Assembly (NCBI GenBank): GCA_018136815.1
Contig: CM030934.1
Location: forward strand, 1,210,979-1,274,978
Length of the DNA: 64,000 nucleotides
Direction: 5' to 3'
From: Isochrysis galbana
Taxonomy: Eukaryota; Haptophyta; Isochrysidales; Isochrysidaceae
Shown here: positions 20,801 through 31,055 of the stretch, in pieces
Layout of the letters: the number at the start of each line of letters is the position of its first letter
How positions within the stretch are numbered: position 1 is the stretch's first letter
Notes under the pieces: model-generated
Database searches by the model: none
Seen by the model: the letters and a program-made list of their open reading frames with translations, nothing else
What the model was told of the DNA's origin: nothing
Program-made: the position numbers and the translations under genes

Positions 20801-22866
20801 TTGCTCCTCCAGTGTGCCTAGGAAACAACAGCGACGATGGCGTCCGCCTTTCCCCACTCCAAATGGAGAACGTGATTGAGACTTACTTGGAGCAAGGGGT
20901 CACTAGAATGGAGGGAAGCGGCGAACCTGCATGCTCGCGCGGCAAAGTGCCAAGCCTGTCACGTGATGAGGACCGCATGGTTCTTCCGAACGTTGCCGTC
21001 CTCGCTGTCAATCTAGTACGCATGGTGGCGCAGGGTACGTCCTCCGAGGAGCGTCGGGCTGGTGCAGATGCCGTCCTACGCTTTCACGAGTGGCTTCCAA
21101 CGGCAACCCTTGTGCAGGAGGTGCGCAAGATTGTCGTCCAAGATCAGAGCCACATTGAGGCGGGCGGACATCGGGGGCGTCGCAGTGGGTCCGAGAGTGT
21201 TCGAGCTTTACAGCTATTGACTCGTCTGCCTCCTCGCCCAGCGGATTGCTCTACTATCGATTGGGCCGCAATCTTTGATGAAACCCTCGTGCTACGTCTT
21301 GTGCTTCCGGGGGAGAACGAGTTTCCCACCTCATTCGAGCGCAAGGAAACTGTCAACGCCCTCGCGCTTCCGCTGGCACCTAGTGTGCTTGATTGGGCAT
21401 TCAGCTCACTTGCATCGATCGAACCTTGCCCATGGCTCCGCTGGCGATTAGGGTGGTTGCTGCAACGTCCAACTTCGTCGCAGGCCGCCCTTACGGCCCA
21501 GCTACGATGGAAGCAATCTTGGGACGCGTCCGGAGTCGTCTGGGCAAATGCCGACGTGAAGGACGAAAGCGTGGATTGCTCTCCTTGCACGCCATGCCCC
21601 TCAACTTCCGAGACCTTCGACGAAGATGTGAAAGGCTCTCCCGCGGTGGTGTGTGCAAGTGTGGTTCCACAAAACCAGCATGATCCCAATACATTCAGCT
21701 GTGCATTCGCGCCGCTGCCGACGTGCGTGTGGTGGGAGCTGTGTGCTTGGCATGATGCCAATCTTGTTCATGAACTGGATGACTCCATATTGTCCGTGCT
21801 CACGGCACACCATCTGCCCTCGAACGCGAGCTCACTGGAGCGGGCGAGACTGGCTGAGCGAATCTTCTTTCTCACTACTGAACGATTGCTTTCGGATCCA
21901 GAGGTCGCCTCTCCGATGGTTGCAATCCGGCTCATGCGGATATGTGCCCAGCTTGTACCTGAAGCCGTTTATGCATCGTACTCCACTGCGCCGATAATCG
22001 GGAATCCTGAGGTGGCAGGCGAGGGTGTGCAAGGCACCTCACTTCATCCAGCGTGCTGGCTCCATCGAGCTCTCAAGTCCTCTGCAAACCGATTCCTCGA
22101 TACCTCGCGGAGGGCGGAGTCCTCGAAAAGCACCCACAGTGGTCCATACCGTAGTCGCGGCAGTATCAATGGCAACGATTTCGAAGCTGCCCAGGTAGCT
22201 ATTGTTCTGGCAAGTTGTGTGCGGGCGCTACCTTCCCAACTGCTTGCGCTTAGGCCGACTCGGGTCATGGCTCTGCATGGCGGCGAGGAAGCCGGAAAGC
22301 TCATGATGAGCGTATTGCGATGCTGCATTGCTCTCGGTCCTCCTTTGCTTACGGAGTTGCTTTTGAATACTGCACAACAACTCAATGTGCTGCCGGCATT
22401 TGTACTGGAAGGTGGCTCTTGTAGATCGCCCACCGCACATGCTGATATGTGGCTGTCCAGAATGTGCACAGATCTGATGGATGAATTAGACCCATCTCAA
22501 TGTGCAGCTCTAGAGACAATGCTGAATGTCTGTGAAAGCGACTTCATCAAGCCACGCATTGCTAGGACTCCATGGCTCGGAGCAACGACTTCTCGTTTGA
22601 TTCAGAATCTGCGCACCGTCTGCGTCGGTGACCCTCCGTGTAGTCTGCGGTCCGTCACCGCGAAGAAACGGCTCAACTTGCACTCTTCACCCGTGTACGT
22701 ATCGGGAACACCTGCAATTTCTCCGAGACAAGTCACGCTATCCTCAACGTGGCCTAAGCGCAAAGGAGATTTCCCACATGTTCACGCTGAGAGGCAGGCA
22801 AAAGCAGCTCGCGTTGCGAAAGTTGACGTTCACGGGCAAGATGACCCATCCCAAGTAGGATCATAG
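17875..22866 (+). CDS. Large predicted helical protein of unknown function, 1,663 residues
   Basis: A single intronless frame starting MRMEGEADDGAGG (a second ATG at 17881), following a G-rich tract. No domain was recognised with confidence. The protein is leucine/alanine-rich with regularly spaced helices throughout, as in HEAT-like or helical scaffold proteins, with short acidic or serine-rich loops (for example near residues 1225-1260). The last 60 residues are basic and disordered (KAARVAKVDVHGQDDPSQ). There is no signal peptide or clear membrane span. Codon use is typical of the other host genes, which supports real coding. Mediator tail or nucleoporin-like scaffolds are possible comparisons, but I see no diagnostic motif. 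Confidence 0.75.
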   Translation: MRMEGEADDGAGGSATLAISRDRVMRVFDAVEAAELDADELCVAIRRVPPLRGALVQRLQRELADAAGAPPESLAAALVVALDGCDVAQAQRYASRLLGKGQETVTNRLDDALRAFRMPSPTCMALLGAILTLRDVESRDPTRLGAEAIGSPRHELAKHPMVMEGSQAVESCHDAPDGELIDMPDSRGVESRLALVCRLTAIVSEDLRATTSTDRAMLIDCWEYSGRAPLPPWLTSGSPAATTARAKLTSLVGALRLTATALARATPLGLVEWPPSSLQVQHSGDVDVSISIDRDALTATNIDDTFNAQLSDSIIPAAVACIIAARSSHLSQTTGVKGGRASRLRNASVPMSLEALIGYLASDLTVCPRCAAAALLDMVAAQRIATTASWMLHASRLSALSSLHPSVRSGRLAMSLSEYFLPAHRECAKQLNDPEIMVCNPGARNFLHGQHSGASVALQAPSWGDRRLKKLVVWAALLHAEEGAWHASDDKQMAADFISLLAADPFCHSQEATGQGEVAPFISRIARTWSRIWGKRRSTASICTETTAPDGSGHAFLELDELIDCGYGGALAVRTAMHAVRCTGGDMPLSRLLASLEAEAARGTEAVLIACERLLKILLSLPLHLDAARASGETREALLQAEQDARGLCNVLPRDRLTAAMASALFSILACPATYGKCRAHGEPCTFLESLPHLNDALGVVDSILPPGMELEILNVALTSAMLESPRASMADPTSNDYVDTRRGGSIGIVLDAASWLATRLDSPFQYMQWFSCCLERTIRSHSISMRQPHDARLRLLHSAAERVRSGWEAPHVVLQQCAAATTASSSHGRSADVSMRSLATSLVQAALRAGIRPRRSMHAILDDCHGDTIPPSFKPPDAEVFEREEEAKRLEWLLSLQACGDLALRSCLQTLLSSESGVERWDHFVRQSLHREMRLLLATVDGARARLHAWRRLALLLSRLSRWRLPARDVIRTFIAPPVCLGNNSDDGVRLSPLQMENVIETYLEQGVTRMEGSGEPACSRGKVPSLSRDEDRMVLPNVAVLAVNLVRMVAQGTSSEERRAGADAVLRFHEWLPTATLVQEVRKIVVQDQSHIEAGGHRGRRSGSESVRALQLLTRLPPRPADCSTIDWAAIFDETLVLRLVLPGENEFPTSFERKETVNALALPLAPSVLDWAFSSLASIEPCPWLRWRLGWLLQRPTSSQAALTAQLRWKQSWDASGVVWANADVKDESVDCSPCTPCPSTSETFDEDVKGSPAVVCASVVPQNQHDPNTFSCAFAPLPTCVWWELCAWHDANLVHELDDSILSVLTAHHLPSNASSLERARLAERIFFLTTERLLSDPEVASPMVAIRLMRICAQLVPEAVYASYSTAPIIGNPEVAGEGVQGTSLHPACWLHRALKSSANRFLDTSRRAESSKSTHSGPYRSRGSINGNDFEAAQVAIVLASCVRALPSQLLALRPTRVMALHGGEEAGKLMMSVLRCCIALGPPLLTELLLNTAQQLNVLPAFVLEGGSCRSPTAHADMWLSRMCTDLMDELDPSQCAALETMLNVCESDFIKPRIARTPWLGATTSRLIQNLRTVCVGDPPCSLRSVTAKKRLNLHSSPVYVSGTPAISPRQVTLSSTWPKRKGDFPHVHAERQAKAARVAKVDVHGQDDPSQVGS

Positions 22867-23100
22867 CACTAAGAATGTGCGTGTGTGAAGATGGCTTGTG
22901 ATTTCGTAGTGCCAAAAGCTCGCGAGCTCTCGAGCTTCAGTTGTTTCTAACCGTAAGCCGTTGCATTATTGATTGGTCCCAAGCAGGATCACATCACAAA
23001 GAATGTGCGTATGTGAAGATGGCCTAGGATTTCGTTAGCTCCAGAGCCCTCGAGCTTAATTAAGCAGTTTCGCTAGCTGTAAATCGTGGCATTATCGGTT
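22850..23100. repeat. Diverged tandem duplication of about 127 bases at the 3' end of the large gene
   Basis: TCCCAAGTAGGATCA (22850) recurs as TCCCAAGCAGGATCA (22978). The following bases (AAGAATGTGCG, GTGAAGATGGC, CTCGAGCTT, CATTAT) recur in the same order. The first copy contains the last codons and stop of the upstream gene, the second is non-coding. Confidence 0.8.
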
Positions 23101-23329
23101 GGTTCGATCAAGTGTTCGGTGCATCACACTTTTCTCTCTCACAAGACCATGACTTGACTATGCATTGGACTCTGGACAATTGGTTTGCGATGGCTTAATC
23201 GTTAGCTTTTGCGCTTCTCGCTGCAGTGCTATATTCTCTCGACTCTCGACCCTCTTACTTACCGTCTTGCTGGTCAACCAAGTTATCACTTGTCATTTGG
23301 CGCTCACATGCCGCATGTTGACATCATGT

Positions 23330-23938
23330 TGCGGGTAGGGGGAGTCCGTCCCCGCGCCCGAGACCTGAGAGGACCAGTTTCCCCCCTCCCCCCCCCCCCG
23401 CCGGGATCTCCCGGTCCGTTTGGGCCGAAGGCCCGCCTCAACGGCCCCCTAGCTCCCTTCCCCGCCTCCCTCAGCGACGGCTCAACGTTCAATAGGCTCC
23501 GCGGATGGGTGATTTCGACGAGGTTTGGGCGCGCGGCCTGCCCGATTGGCGTGCGACCATCCGGGTGCATCCGGTGTATTTGATTTCTTGTGTCTTGTGG
23601 GGCCTCCCATCCGGATGGATCGTCGAAAACGGGCACGCACCGCGCCCGGTCTCGACTTGAAGCTGAGTTTTTCAAGCTTTTGCGATTTTAGCGTCTTTTG
23701 TCATTTGTTGTGGGGGCCGGGGGGGGGGGGGGGGTCTGGGTCCTAATGCTACTGGGCCCTGGGTGCTGGATATGGATATGGGGATACGTGCTTGTTGGGT
23801 GTATTATTTGGGAACCTTCTACCACAAAAATCCTCAAATTTCCTCAATTCCAATTCTGAGATGTGAGATGGTATTTTTCACCCCTAACCCCTAACCCTAA
23901 CCCTAACCCCTAAGAAAAACCGTGTTTGACCGCCCTAG
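23330..23938. repeat. Dispersed repeat (family with TAGGGCGGTCAAACA end) carrying telomere-like units
   Basis: Positions 23460-23938 match 57735-58141: GGCTCAACGTTCAATRGGCT, then CATCCGGATGGATCGTCGAA, a G run, a TTTCCTCAATT-rich part and the end TGTTTGACCGCCCTA. The same end, in either orientation, appears at 37460-37476, 55331-55346 and 56482-56505. TAGGG plus inverted copies suggests hAT-type ends, but I found no target duplication. In this copy the run at 23881-23914 is made of CCCTAA/CCCCTAA units. Confidence 0.75.
23881..23914. repeat. Interstitial telomere-like tract
   Basis: Five CCCTAA or CCCCTAA units in a row, the complement of TTAGGG telomere repeat. It lies inside the dispersed repeat, whose relative at 58100-58120 has only one such unit (CCCCTAATAAA), so expansion or insertion occurred here. 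Confidence 0.8.
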
Positions 23939-24330
23939 GTCATGCTGTCATGCTCGATCCGTCACATCTCCATCGCGCGGCTGTGCTGCGCGCTGCCCGA
24001 TGGCGCAGAGCGTTGCCGGCCTGCGCCGCCCGCACCTCGCGATCCACATGTGGAGGGCCAGTGCCAGTGTCAGCAAGACAGCGGGGCATCCAGCACCTCC
24101 TGCATGGTGTAGGGGCGCGTCGGCATCGCTCTCATCTCTCCGGACGTTGCGCTCTTGCACGCAAGTCATTACAAAGGTAAGCCTGCCTTTTATGGAGGTG
24201 TTGCAACACTGTTGAAACTTGAAAGAGCGGCCCAAGCGCTGTTTCAACTTTACTCTTTAATGATCTCTACTTCCTCATTTCCTCCGACTCCCGGCGAGGG
24301 GCCGAGCGCAGCGCGCCAGGCTGCGGTGCG

Positions 24331-24885
24331 ATGGACGCCCTCGCCGCACTGGGCAACTATGACGAGGCGAGCGGCAGCGACTCGGACGAGAGTATGAAGG
24401 ATGACATGCCGAGCACAGCGGCAACAGTGGGAGCGAAAGCTGCGGCAGCATCGCTCTCGGCTGCTGCCGCCCCTCAAACTGAGAGGACGAACACCTCTGC
24501 CCTTCCTGATGCTGGAGGGCTTGGTCTGCCCGACTCTTGGACGACATATGACGACGACGGCGGCATAGAGGAGGCAGCACATGATCCCACCGGAACCAAA
24601 TATAATGCTGTACCGACCCCATCGTGCTTGGGAAATACGCATAGCTTTTTGAGACCTGGTGTCAGGGTGCACAAGCCTGCAGCTATGCCTGCCTTCTCAA
24701 CTCAGTCTGGTGGAACCTCTGCAATGGAGCCACCCCCAGCAAAGCGGCAAGCTATCGCTGCTGTGACCTTGTCGCGTCGTGCTCCTAGTGGCCAGTTGTT
24801 ACCGCCGCAGCTACGTAGACCCAATGTTGTCACAGAAGATGCCTCGGCGTGGTCATCTAAGGCCAAGCCACGACGTCCAGCATAG
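24331..24885 (+). CDS. Small acidic/disordered protein of unknown function
   Basis: 184 residues, intronless. The N-terminus MDALAALGNYDEASGSDSDE is an acidic serine-rich start common in nuclear proteins. An Ala-rich segment follows, then the conserved-looking stretch TKYNAVPTPSCL (near 90-101) and the C-terminal SGQLLPPQLRRPNVVTEDAS. The last motif resembles one I recall from small uncharacterised plant nuclear proteins, but I cannot name the family. No structured domain, signal or membrane segment is present. It may be one exon of a longer gene; no convincing splice partner was found. Confidence 0.6.
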   Translation: MDALAALGNYDEASGSDSDESMKDDMPSTAATVGAKAAAASLSAAAAPQTERTNTSALPDAGGLGLPDSWTTYDDDGGIEEAAHDPTGTKYNAVPTPSCLGNTHSFLRPGVRVHKPAAMPAFSTQSGGTSAMEPPPAKRQAIAAVTLSRRAPSGQLLPPQLRRPNVVTEDASAWSSKAKPRRPA

Positions 24886-25895
24886 GCAGTCTACATCACC
24901 TTGCTCTTCCGTTGAAACCAGACAGTTGCATGCTCGTCATCCTCTCGAAGGACGCTGGCGATTCCCAACACTTGTTTATCCCCCAAGCTGTTGTAGCCCA
25001 GCGCAGCTACTAGTTCTAGTGTCTGTTTGTTCCACTCGCATGTGTCGATAGTGGCTACATGGCTGCTCGCAAGAACAGCCAAAGGAATGGGGAAGGGAGA
25101 CTAGAAGAATGTTGAAACAAGCAAGTGTTACAAGAGCATGAGGGCCCATAATTTTAGACACAGTCCACCCAGCATGCTGTACATCTTGGTTGACTCATAG
25201 TTGTCTCCCCGATCCACGAGGTATGCTTAGAACCTTGAAAAAGATTATTCCATCATCCTCACTCCTCACTTGCCTGTAGACTATTGCTCTCCCCCACGCT
25301 ACCCGAGCGCCCGCTAAAGCGGTGGTGACCCTCGGGCCATAAATGAAACTACATAGGAGCTGGTCCTCGAAGGTTAGTATCACCAGGCGGTTGCCAGCCC
25401 TCGAGGATGCTTCAGCTGGCGCGTCTCACCAAACGAAGGCAAAGTGCGATCTTCGCTGAATAGGCCGACGCCTCGAGGACTCGCAGCTCTCATACGACTG
25501 ACGACTGCGAGTCTGGTTCTATCTCATCCTTTTCCCCATTCCACTTCCATACCTCAGCTCCGGCAGGTACATGTGTGATTTAGAGAACGAATTCCGCCCT
25601 CTCTCCTCTTCTCTCCTTCCCCTCCGCACTGTAGGGCAGCATGTGAAGAACGCCGGACGCCAGCCTCGCACAGGCTACTTGCTATTTGTGGAGCTGGGAG
25701 GAGAGGAGCAGTCGGTCTAGAGCATCATGTAGCTGAGCGAGACAGCTCTCTCAGTTCAGCAACTCTTGAGCTCCTCTCATTCCACCTCTCTGCTCGCGCG
25801 TACGCGTTCACCATCCCCGGGATTGATATTCGAGCCCGATATTGCTCAGGCCCCAACATTGTCTAATTCTTCATCGCAAAGGGGCGGACCTCGTC
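24886..25895. other. Intergenic between two convergent genes
   Basis: About 1 kb at lower GC than average. Short frames on both strands have no motif. It holds the 3' flanks of the small acidic gene (plus) and the coiled-coil gene (minus). No element terminus or repeat family was seen. Confidence 0.5.
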
Positions 25896-27368
25896 TCAAC
25901 CCAAGATGTCGAAATGCAGCTCATAATGATACTCATCAACTCGACCGACGTGGTGTGACGGTATACCGCTTGATGGACCTCGGAAGGTATTGCGATCAAT
26001 CTCGCGTAGCCCTCGCGCCTGACCTTGGGAGAAAGCAGATTCAGGGCCATTTCCGGCTGCAACTGCGACGGACTTCCTTCTAGTAGTAGATACATGGCAC
26101 GATTTTTCTTGCTTCGAGTTTGGAGCAGCTGTGACGACAATGGGGTTGGCCTGGAAACACTGGGGCTCCATACGCCCACGATGCGCTGTGCTTGGGGCTG
26201 CAGGGCTGACGATGTCGCTGCTTGAAGATAGGGCGGCGGACTCTGAGCTAACCGGGAAGCAAGAGGCCAAGAAAGTTTGGGAACGGTCGGAGGGCGGAGA
26301 ACCTCTGCGCCCAACGAACGACCGTACAAAATGCGTAGCGGACCCCTCGCTTTCGCGGCCTGTATCTTCGTGCTGATCCTCTGCTTGGACACTGCGTCTG
26401 ACGCTAGTCGATTTGGATTCATCGTTGCCGAATGTTTGTAGGTCGCCCTTCCGAAGCTTGCTCTTGAGCGAGGGCGCAACGAAACTGCGTGTGGAAGAAG
26501 ATGAGCAATGAGGACGCGTGTTGTGCGCGGAACCACAATTCCATTCACCCTTGCTCTTTCTGGTTGCGTTCGGCATGAGAGTATGCACAGGACTTGCTTC
26601 TTCATCAGCGCTTTCAGATCCACTGCAAGGTTTGCAACGCTCACTCCGGGGAGGTGACTTGCTTTGGGGCTGGAGAGGGATATCGTGCTTGTTGCTCTGC
26701 TGCGGTGAACTCGTCGACGGCAAGGGCGCAACCTTAACGGCCTCACTCTCTTTATTTGAAGTCTTTGTAAAGCGATTATAGGCAGGGCTTCCGGGCCGAT
26801 TCGACGTTGCCGGTGGCAGCGGGGAAGCGTACTCATCCTCACCGCCTTCTGGGAGTGGCGACAAAGTTCGTAGTCTGACGGTTGTGCGAGGTGGACGACG
26901 TTGGAAAGTGAATTTCGGCTTCGGAGGCTTGGCAAAGTCCGGAGATGGGGCATCTCCTGATTGAAGGCGCACAGACGGCTCTTCTGAAGCTGAGTCCGAA
27001 GATGCGGCTGACGCGGCTGTGGTGAGATCGCAAACGATGTGCTTTTCAAGTGATTCCTTCAATTTTGTGATCAGCTTATCCGCATCTGCCAGGTGATTCT
27101 CAGAGCGGACTAGTTCCGCCCGCAGATCGTGTAGAGCTCGCTCCTGCATAGCGCTCGTACGAGCCCACTCGCTCGCCCGACGGAACAGCCGCGCGTTCTT
27201 TTGCACCAGCAGGTGTACCTCAGCCGCGTGGCGCGCTCGCTCTCTTGCGGACTCCTCTTGGGCAGCACTCAGTCTGCCTGCGATTTCACGAATACGGTGG
27301 TCGCGTTGCTGCAGGAGCCTGCTGAGCTCCTCCATCTGTATCTTTGTCGCCACCGCGCTGAGCTGCAT
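25896..27368 (-). CDS. Coiled-coil protein with long disordered serine-rich tail
   Basis: 490 residues from the ATG at 27368 (MQLSAVATKIQMEELSR). Residues 10-120 form a strong coiled coil (heptads in EELSRLLQQRDHRIREIAGR and onward). The remainder is Ser/Pro/Arg-rich, with SPPR, KSPPRSERC and similar phosphorylation-like motifs, ending GRVDEYHYELHFDILG. No recognised domain. It shares a ~230-base divergent upstream region with the DEAH helicase, which contains GA and CT runs. Uninterrupted frame length and ordinary codon use support it as real. A centrosomal/flagellar scaffold is possible but not shown. Confidence 0.7.
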   Translation of the reverse strand: MQLSAVATKIQMEELSRLLQQRDHRIREIAGRLSAAQEESARERARHAAEVHLLVQKNARLFRRASEWARTSAMQERALHDLRAELVRSENHLADADKLITKLKESLEKHIVCDLTTAASAASSDSASEEPSVRLQSGDAPSPDFAKPPKPKFTFQRRPPRTTVRLRTLSPLPEGGEDEYASPLPPATSNRPGSPAYNRFTKTSNKESEAVKVAPLPSTSSPQQSNKHDIPLQPQSKSPPRSERCKPCSGSESADEEASPVHTLMPNATRKSKGEWNCGSAHNTRPHCSSSSTRSFVAPSLKSKLRKGDLQTFGNDESKSTSVRRSVQAEDQHEDTGRESEGSATHFVRSFVGRRGSPPSDRSQTFLASCFPVSSESAALSSSSDIVSPAAPSTAHRGRMEPQCFQANPIVVTAAPNSKQEKSCHVSTTRRKSVAVAAGNGPESAFSQGQARGLREIDRNTFRGPSSGIPSHHVGRVDEYHYELHFDILG

Positions 27369-27597
27369 TCGCACCGGCTGGGAGAGTACGAGCAAATAGA
27401 GGAGGAGAGAGAGAGTGGAGGAGGAGATTCGACGGACGGAGGTCCCCTCTCGCTTCCCGCCAATTCTCTCTCTGTGTAGCTCTCTCTCTCTCTTCTCTCA
27501 CCCTCTGCTTCCCCCCCCCCCCCCTCCTCCCCCGCGCGGTATCATCAGCTGTCTCTGGCTCCCTCTGCGAGGGCGGCCTTGCCCGCCCCGCTGGACG
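27369..27597. promoter_or_regulatory. Divergent promoter region with GA/CT tracts
   Basis: Separates the minus-strand coiled-coil gene and the plus-strand helicase. GAGGAGAGAGAGAGTGGAGG (27401-27420) and CT-rich tracts (27465-27500) plus a C run are the only features. No TATA-like element was identified. Confidence 0.45.
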
Positions 27598-30500
27598 ATG
27601 CCGTCGCTGCGAGACTGGGTGTCCGACCAGCTTCACGCGCTGCTCGGCTACTCCGAGGGGTACCTAGCGGACTATGTGACTAATCTTGCTTCTTCAGAGC
27701 CCTCCGCCGCAGCCCTACTCGCAAAGCTCCACGCAGCAGACATCCCGAAGGGGAACGACGCCAGCCGCTTTGCAGCAGAGCTCTTCCGCCGCGCGCCGCG
27801 CCAGCCGCAGCGCGCGGCGAAAGCGTCGGCAGACGCAGTTGAGCGGAGAGAGAAGGCATCTCTTCTCCGCCAGAACGAGCAGTACGCCATGGTCGACGAT
27901 GAGGATGACGAGGCCGCCGAGACGGAGGCTGCTGTCCAGAGAGCTCTGCTCGAGCGGCAGAGAGCACAGCGGAAGCGTGGACGTGGCGATGCTGTAGGTC
28001 GCGATGGCGCCGGCGACTCGGAATCTGCAGCGCTATTATCAGTAGTGGACGGTGGGGGCGACGTCGCGGAGTCGGCCGCAGCGGAAGCTGAGGAAGCGCG
28101 CGTGCGCGACCTAACAGAACGCGACGAGTTCGCGGAGCGCTTGCGGCAGCGTGACCTAGCCAAGACGCGTAAAGTGGGAGACGATGCGCTCGCAGTCGCC
28201 GGGCGACGCGAGGAAGAACGACAGATGCTGAAAGCAAATGATGATGAGCGAGGTAAGCTTCTGGAAGAGTTACGCAAGGTCTCGCGACAAGTCTATCTTG
28301 AGAAACGTGAGAAGCAAAAGCTAGAGGAGGCGCGCGATGATGTCCGGGATGAGGAGTATCTCTTTGGCGACGTGGAGCTCACAGAGCGTGAGAAAAAGGA
28401 GCGCGAGCTCAAGAAGCGGCTATATGAGCTGGCTCATGAACGCGTTAACATTTCGGACAAGGTGGAGCGGTATCACATGCCAACCGCGTACGATGACATG
28501 GAGGCTGGGCCCAAGCAAGACGAAAGGTTTGGTGGGTTGATGGCGCGATATCAGGAAGAAGAAGTTGAGGAGATGAATGAGTTCCAGGCATGGGATGCTA
28601 CACAGATCAAGAGATCCACCGCAAAGGTCGGCGCGGCCGACCGACGAGCTGGACAGATGGGTGACGGTGCGCGCCAAGACTATGAACTAGTCATGGCCGT
28701 CGATGAGCAGATAGACTTCATCGCTGATGAGGTCATCGCTGGAAATTTGGGCGAGGCAGACGTAGCGGCGGTGCCCAAGAAGGCAAGCAAGAAGGATAGT
28801 CTTGCAGAAGTGCGGCGCTCGCTCCCAGTCTTCCCATACCGGCAGCAGATCATCGATGCAGTGAACGAGTACCAATGCCTCATTATTGTAGGCGAAACAG
28901 GATCGGGCAAGACGACCCAAATCCCACAATACCTCTATGAGGCAGGCTTTTGCGAGGGTGGCAAGAAGATTGGGTGCACTCAGCCGCGCCGCGTGGCAGC
29001 CATGTCTGTTGCGGCGCGTGTCGCGGAAGAGGTTGGATGCAAGCTTGGGAATGAGGTAGGGTACTCCATCCGCTTTGAGGATTGCACTTCTGAGCGGACG
29101 GTGTTGAAGTACATGACAGATGGAATGCTCTTGCGCGAGTTCTTGGGCGAACCGGATCTTGCCTCGTACTCTGTGATGATTCTTGACGAGGCGCACGAGC
29201 GCACTCTACACACGGACATCCTCTTTGGCTTGCTCAAGGACATTGCACGCTTCCGCCCCGACATCAAGCTGCTTGTCTCGTCTGCTACCCTTGATGCTGC
29301 GAAATTCTCCGAATACTTTGACGATGCACCTGTGTTCAACATTCCGGGCCGGCGATACCCTGTGGACATATTGTACACTAAGGCGCCCGAGGCAGATTAC
29401 CTTGAGGCCGCTGTAGTGACTATCCTTCAGATTCACATTACTCAGGGGCCGGGAGACATCCTTGTCTTCTTCACAGGTCAAGATGAGATTGAATCTGCAC
29501 AAGAAACTCTCCAACACCGGACGCGCGGGTTTGGTACACGTATCGCCGAGCTTATTGTCCTGCCGATTTATGCCAATCTGCCGTCTGATATGCAGGCGAA
29601 AATTTTTGAGCCCACGCCTCCAGGTGCGCGGAAAGTCGTTCTAGCCACGAACATTGCGGAAACATCAATCACCATTGACAACATTATCTACGTCATCGAT
29701 CCTGGTTTTAACAAGATGAATTCTTACAATCCACGCACGTCGATGGAATCACTCATCGTGACGCCTGTGGCTAAGTCTTCTGCCAACCAGCGCGCCGGTC
29801 GCGCCGGTCGCGTGGCGCCTGGAAAGTGCTTCCGGCTGTACACCAAATGGGCATACCTCAATGAACTCGAGGATAACATCATCCCGGAGATTCAGCGGAC
29901 CAATTTGGGTTCCGTCGTCTTGATGTTGAAGTCGCTCGGAATCAATGACTTGATACACTTCGATTTTATGGACCCGCCGCCCGCTGAGACACTTATTCGA
30001 GCGCTAGAGCAGCTGTATGCACTCGGAGCTCTCAACGATCGTGGTGAGCTGACCAAACTCGGACGCCGCATGGCCGAATTCCCCATGGACCCACAACTAT
30101 CCAAGATGCTTATCGCCTCCGAAGGGCACGGATGCTCCGCAGAGGTTCTCTCGATTTGCGCTATGCTGCAAATTGGCGCCTCCATTTTCTATCGACCGAA
30201 GGAACGTGCTGTGCATGCAGACAACGCTCGGACCAACTTTAACCGCCCTGGCGGCGACCACTTCACTCTTTTGCATGTTTGGAACAGTTGGGCCGAAACC
30301 AATTTTTCGACACAGTGGTGCTTTGAGAACTTCATTCAGGTGCGCTCGATGCGCAAGGCACGAGACATACGGGAGCAGATAGAGGGCTTATGCGAGCGCG
30401 TCGAGCTCGAGGTTGCGTCGAATCCAAACAAGACGGATGCCGTGGCCAAGGCTATATGTGCTGGCTACTTCTACCACACAGCAAAATTGCAGAAAACTCT

Positions 30501-30774
30501 AGATTACCGTACCATCAAGCATCCCCAAACCGTGCACATCCATCCATCGTCCACGCTGCATGGCTCGCAGCCCCGATGGGTTGTCTATCACGAGCTTGTT
30601 TTCACGACAAAGGAGTTTATGCGGCAAGTGATCGAAATCAAGTCAGAATGGCTTGTGGAAATCGCGCCACATTTCTACAAGAAGAAGGACATCGAGGACG
30701 ACGCTGGCAAGAAAATGCCCAAAAAGATTGGGAAGTCTGCAGAGATGAACGGAGCCGGGGCCACATTGAGATAA
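27598..30774 (+). CDS. DHX16: DEAH-box RNA helicase DHX16/Prp2 type
   Basis: A spliceosomal ATPase that remodels the activated spliceosome before the first splicing step. Intronless, 1,058 residues (human DHX16 about 1,041). The start [20 protein letters not shown] is the family N-terminus; upstream codons are low complexity. A charged Arg/Glu-rich N-terminal region is followed by the helicase core: [13 protein letters not shown] (motif I), [20 protein letters not shown] (Ia), [10 protein letters not shown] (II, DEAH), SSATLDA (III), FFTGQDEIE (IV), [10 protein letters not shown] (V) and QRAGRAGR (VI). Winged-helix, ratchet and OB-fold regions follow with [11 protein letters not shown]-like [10 protein letters not shown] and [20 protein letters not shown]. 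All motifs are intact. Confidence 0.97.
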   Translation: MPSLRDWVSDQLHALLGYSEGYLADYVTNLASSEPSAAALLAKLHAADIPKGNDASRFAAELFRRAPRQPQRAAKASADAVERREKASLLRQNEQYAMVDDEDDEAAETEAAVQRALLERQRAQRKRGRGDAVGRDGAGDSESAALLSVVDGGGDVAESAAAEAEEARVRDLTERDEFAERLRQRDLAKTRKVGDDALAVAGRREEERQMLKANDDERGKLLEELRKVSRQVYLEKREKQKLEEARDDVRDEEYLFGDVELTEREKKERELKKRLYELAHERVNISDKVERYHMPTAYDDMEAGPKQDERFGGLMARYQEEEVEEMNEFQAWDATQIKRSTAKVGAADRRAGQMGDGARQDYELVMAVDEQIDFIADEVIAGNLGEADVAAVPKKASKKDSLAEVRRSLPVFPYRQQIIDAVNEYQCLIIVGETGSGKTTQIPQYLYEAGFCEGGKKIGCTQPRRVAAMSVAARVAEEVGCKLGNEVGYSIRFEDCTSERTVLKYMTDGMLLREFLGEPDLASYSVMILDEAHERTLHTDILFGLLKDIARFRPDIKLLVSSATLDAAKFSEYFDDAPVFNIPGRRYPVDILYTKAPEADYLEAAVVTILQIHITQGPGDILVFFTGQDEIESAQETLQHRTRGFGTRIAELIVLPIYANLPSDMQAKIFEPTPPGARKVVLATNIAETSITIDNIIYVIDPGFNKMNSYNPRTSMESLIVTPVAKSSANQRAGRAGRVAPGKCFRLYTKWAYLNELEDNIIPEIQRTNLGSVVLMLKSLGINDLIHFDFMDPPPAETLIRALEQLYALGALNDRGELTKLGRRMAEFPMDPQLSKMLIASEGHGCSAEVLSICAMLQIGASIFYRPKERAVHADNARTNFNRPGGDHFTLLHVWNSWAETNFSTQWCFENFIQVRSMRKARDIREQIEGLCERVELEVASNPNKTDAVAKAICAGYFYHTAKLQKTLDYRTIKHPQTVHIHPSSTLHGSQPRWVVYHELVFTTKEFMRQVIEIKSEWLVEIAPHFYKKKDIEDDAGKKMPKKIGKSAEMNGAGATLR

Positions 30775-31050
30775 CTAAATAATTAAAATAATTGATGTGA
30801 TATCCTAGCCACCCCTTCTAGCTGCTAGCTGATTGGACACAACTTTTCAGTCCAGGAATCCCCCCATGCCTGACGTGCCGGGTGTCCGAGTGATACCGGG
30901 GGGGGGACTCCCCTCGATATGAACCCCCCTCCAGTGGCCACGCACCGACCCTGCGCACCCCAGCGCGTCCTTTCCTCGAGTCCACGCTGGGGGGGAACCC
31001 CTTTCGGGTAAAACAACACAAGGGAGGGGGGGCACTTGTGAAAAACTAGA
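30775..31050. repeat. Dispersed repeat module R8 (also at 61.2-61.7 kb)
   Basis: The part from GATATCCTAGCC (30800) through GGAATCCCCCCATGCCTGAC, GGTGTCCGAGTGATACCGGG, CTCGAGTCCACGCTGGGG and TTTCGGGTAAAA matches 61466-61720 and, inverted, 61180-61445. It abuts the palindrome at 31056. Function unknown. Confidence 0.8.
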
Positions 31051-31055
31051 AACTC

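Noticed and set aside
23100-23120. tRNA-like GGTTCGATC box
   Set aside because: No acceptor stem or anticodon arm can be paired around it.
23270-23296. CAACCAAGTTATCACTTGTC as a thirteenth palindrome copy
   Set aside because: Arms are imperfect and no ATGG leader follows on either strand.
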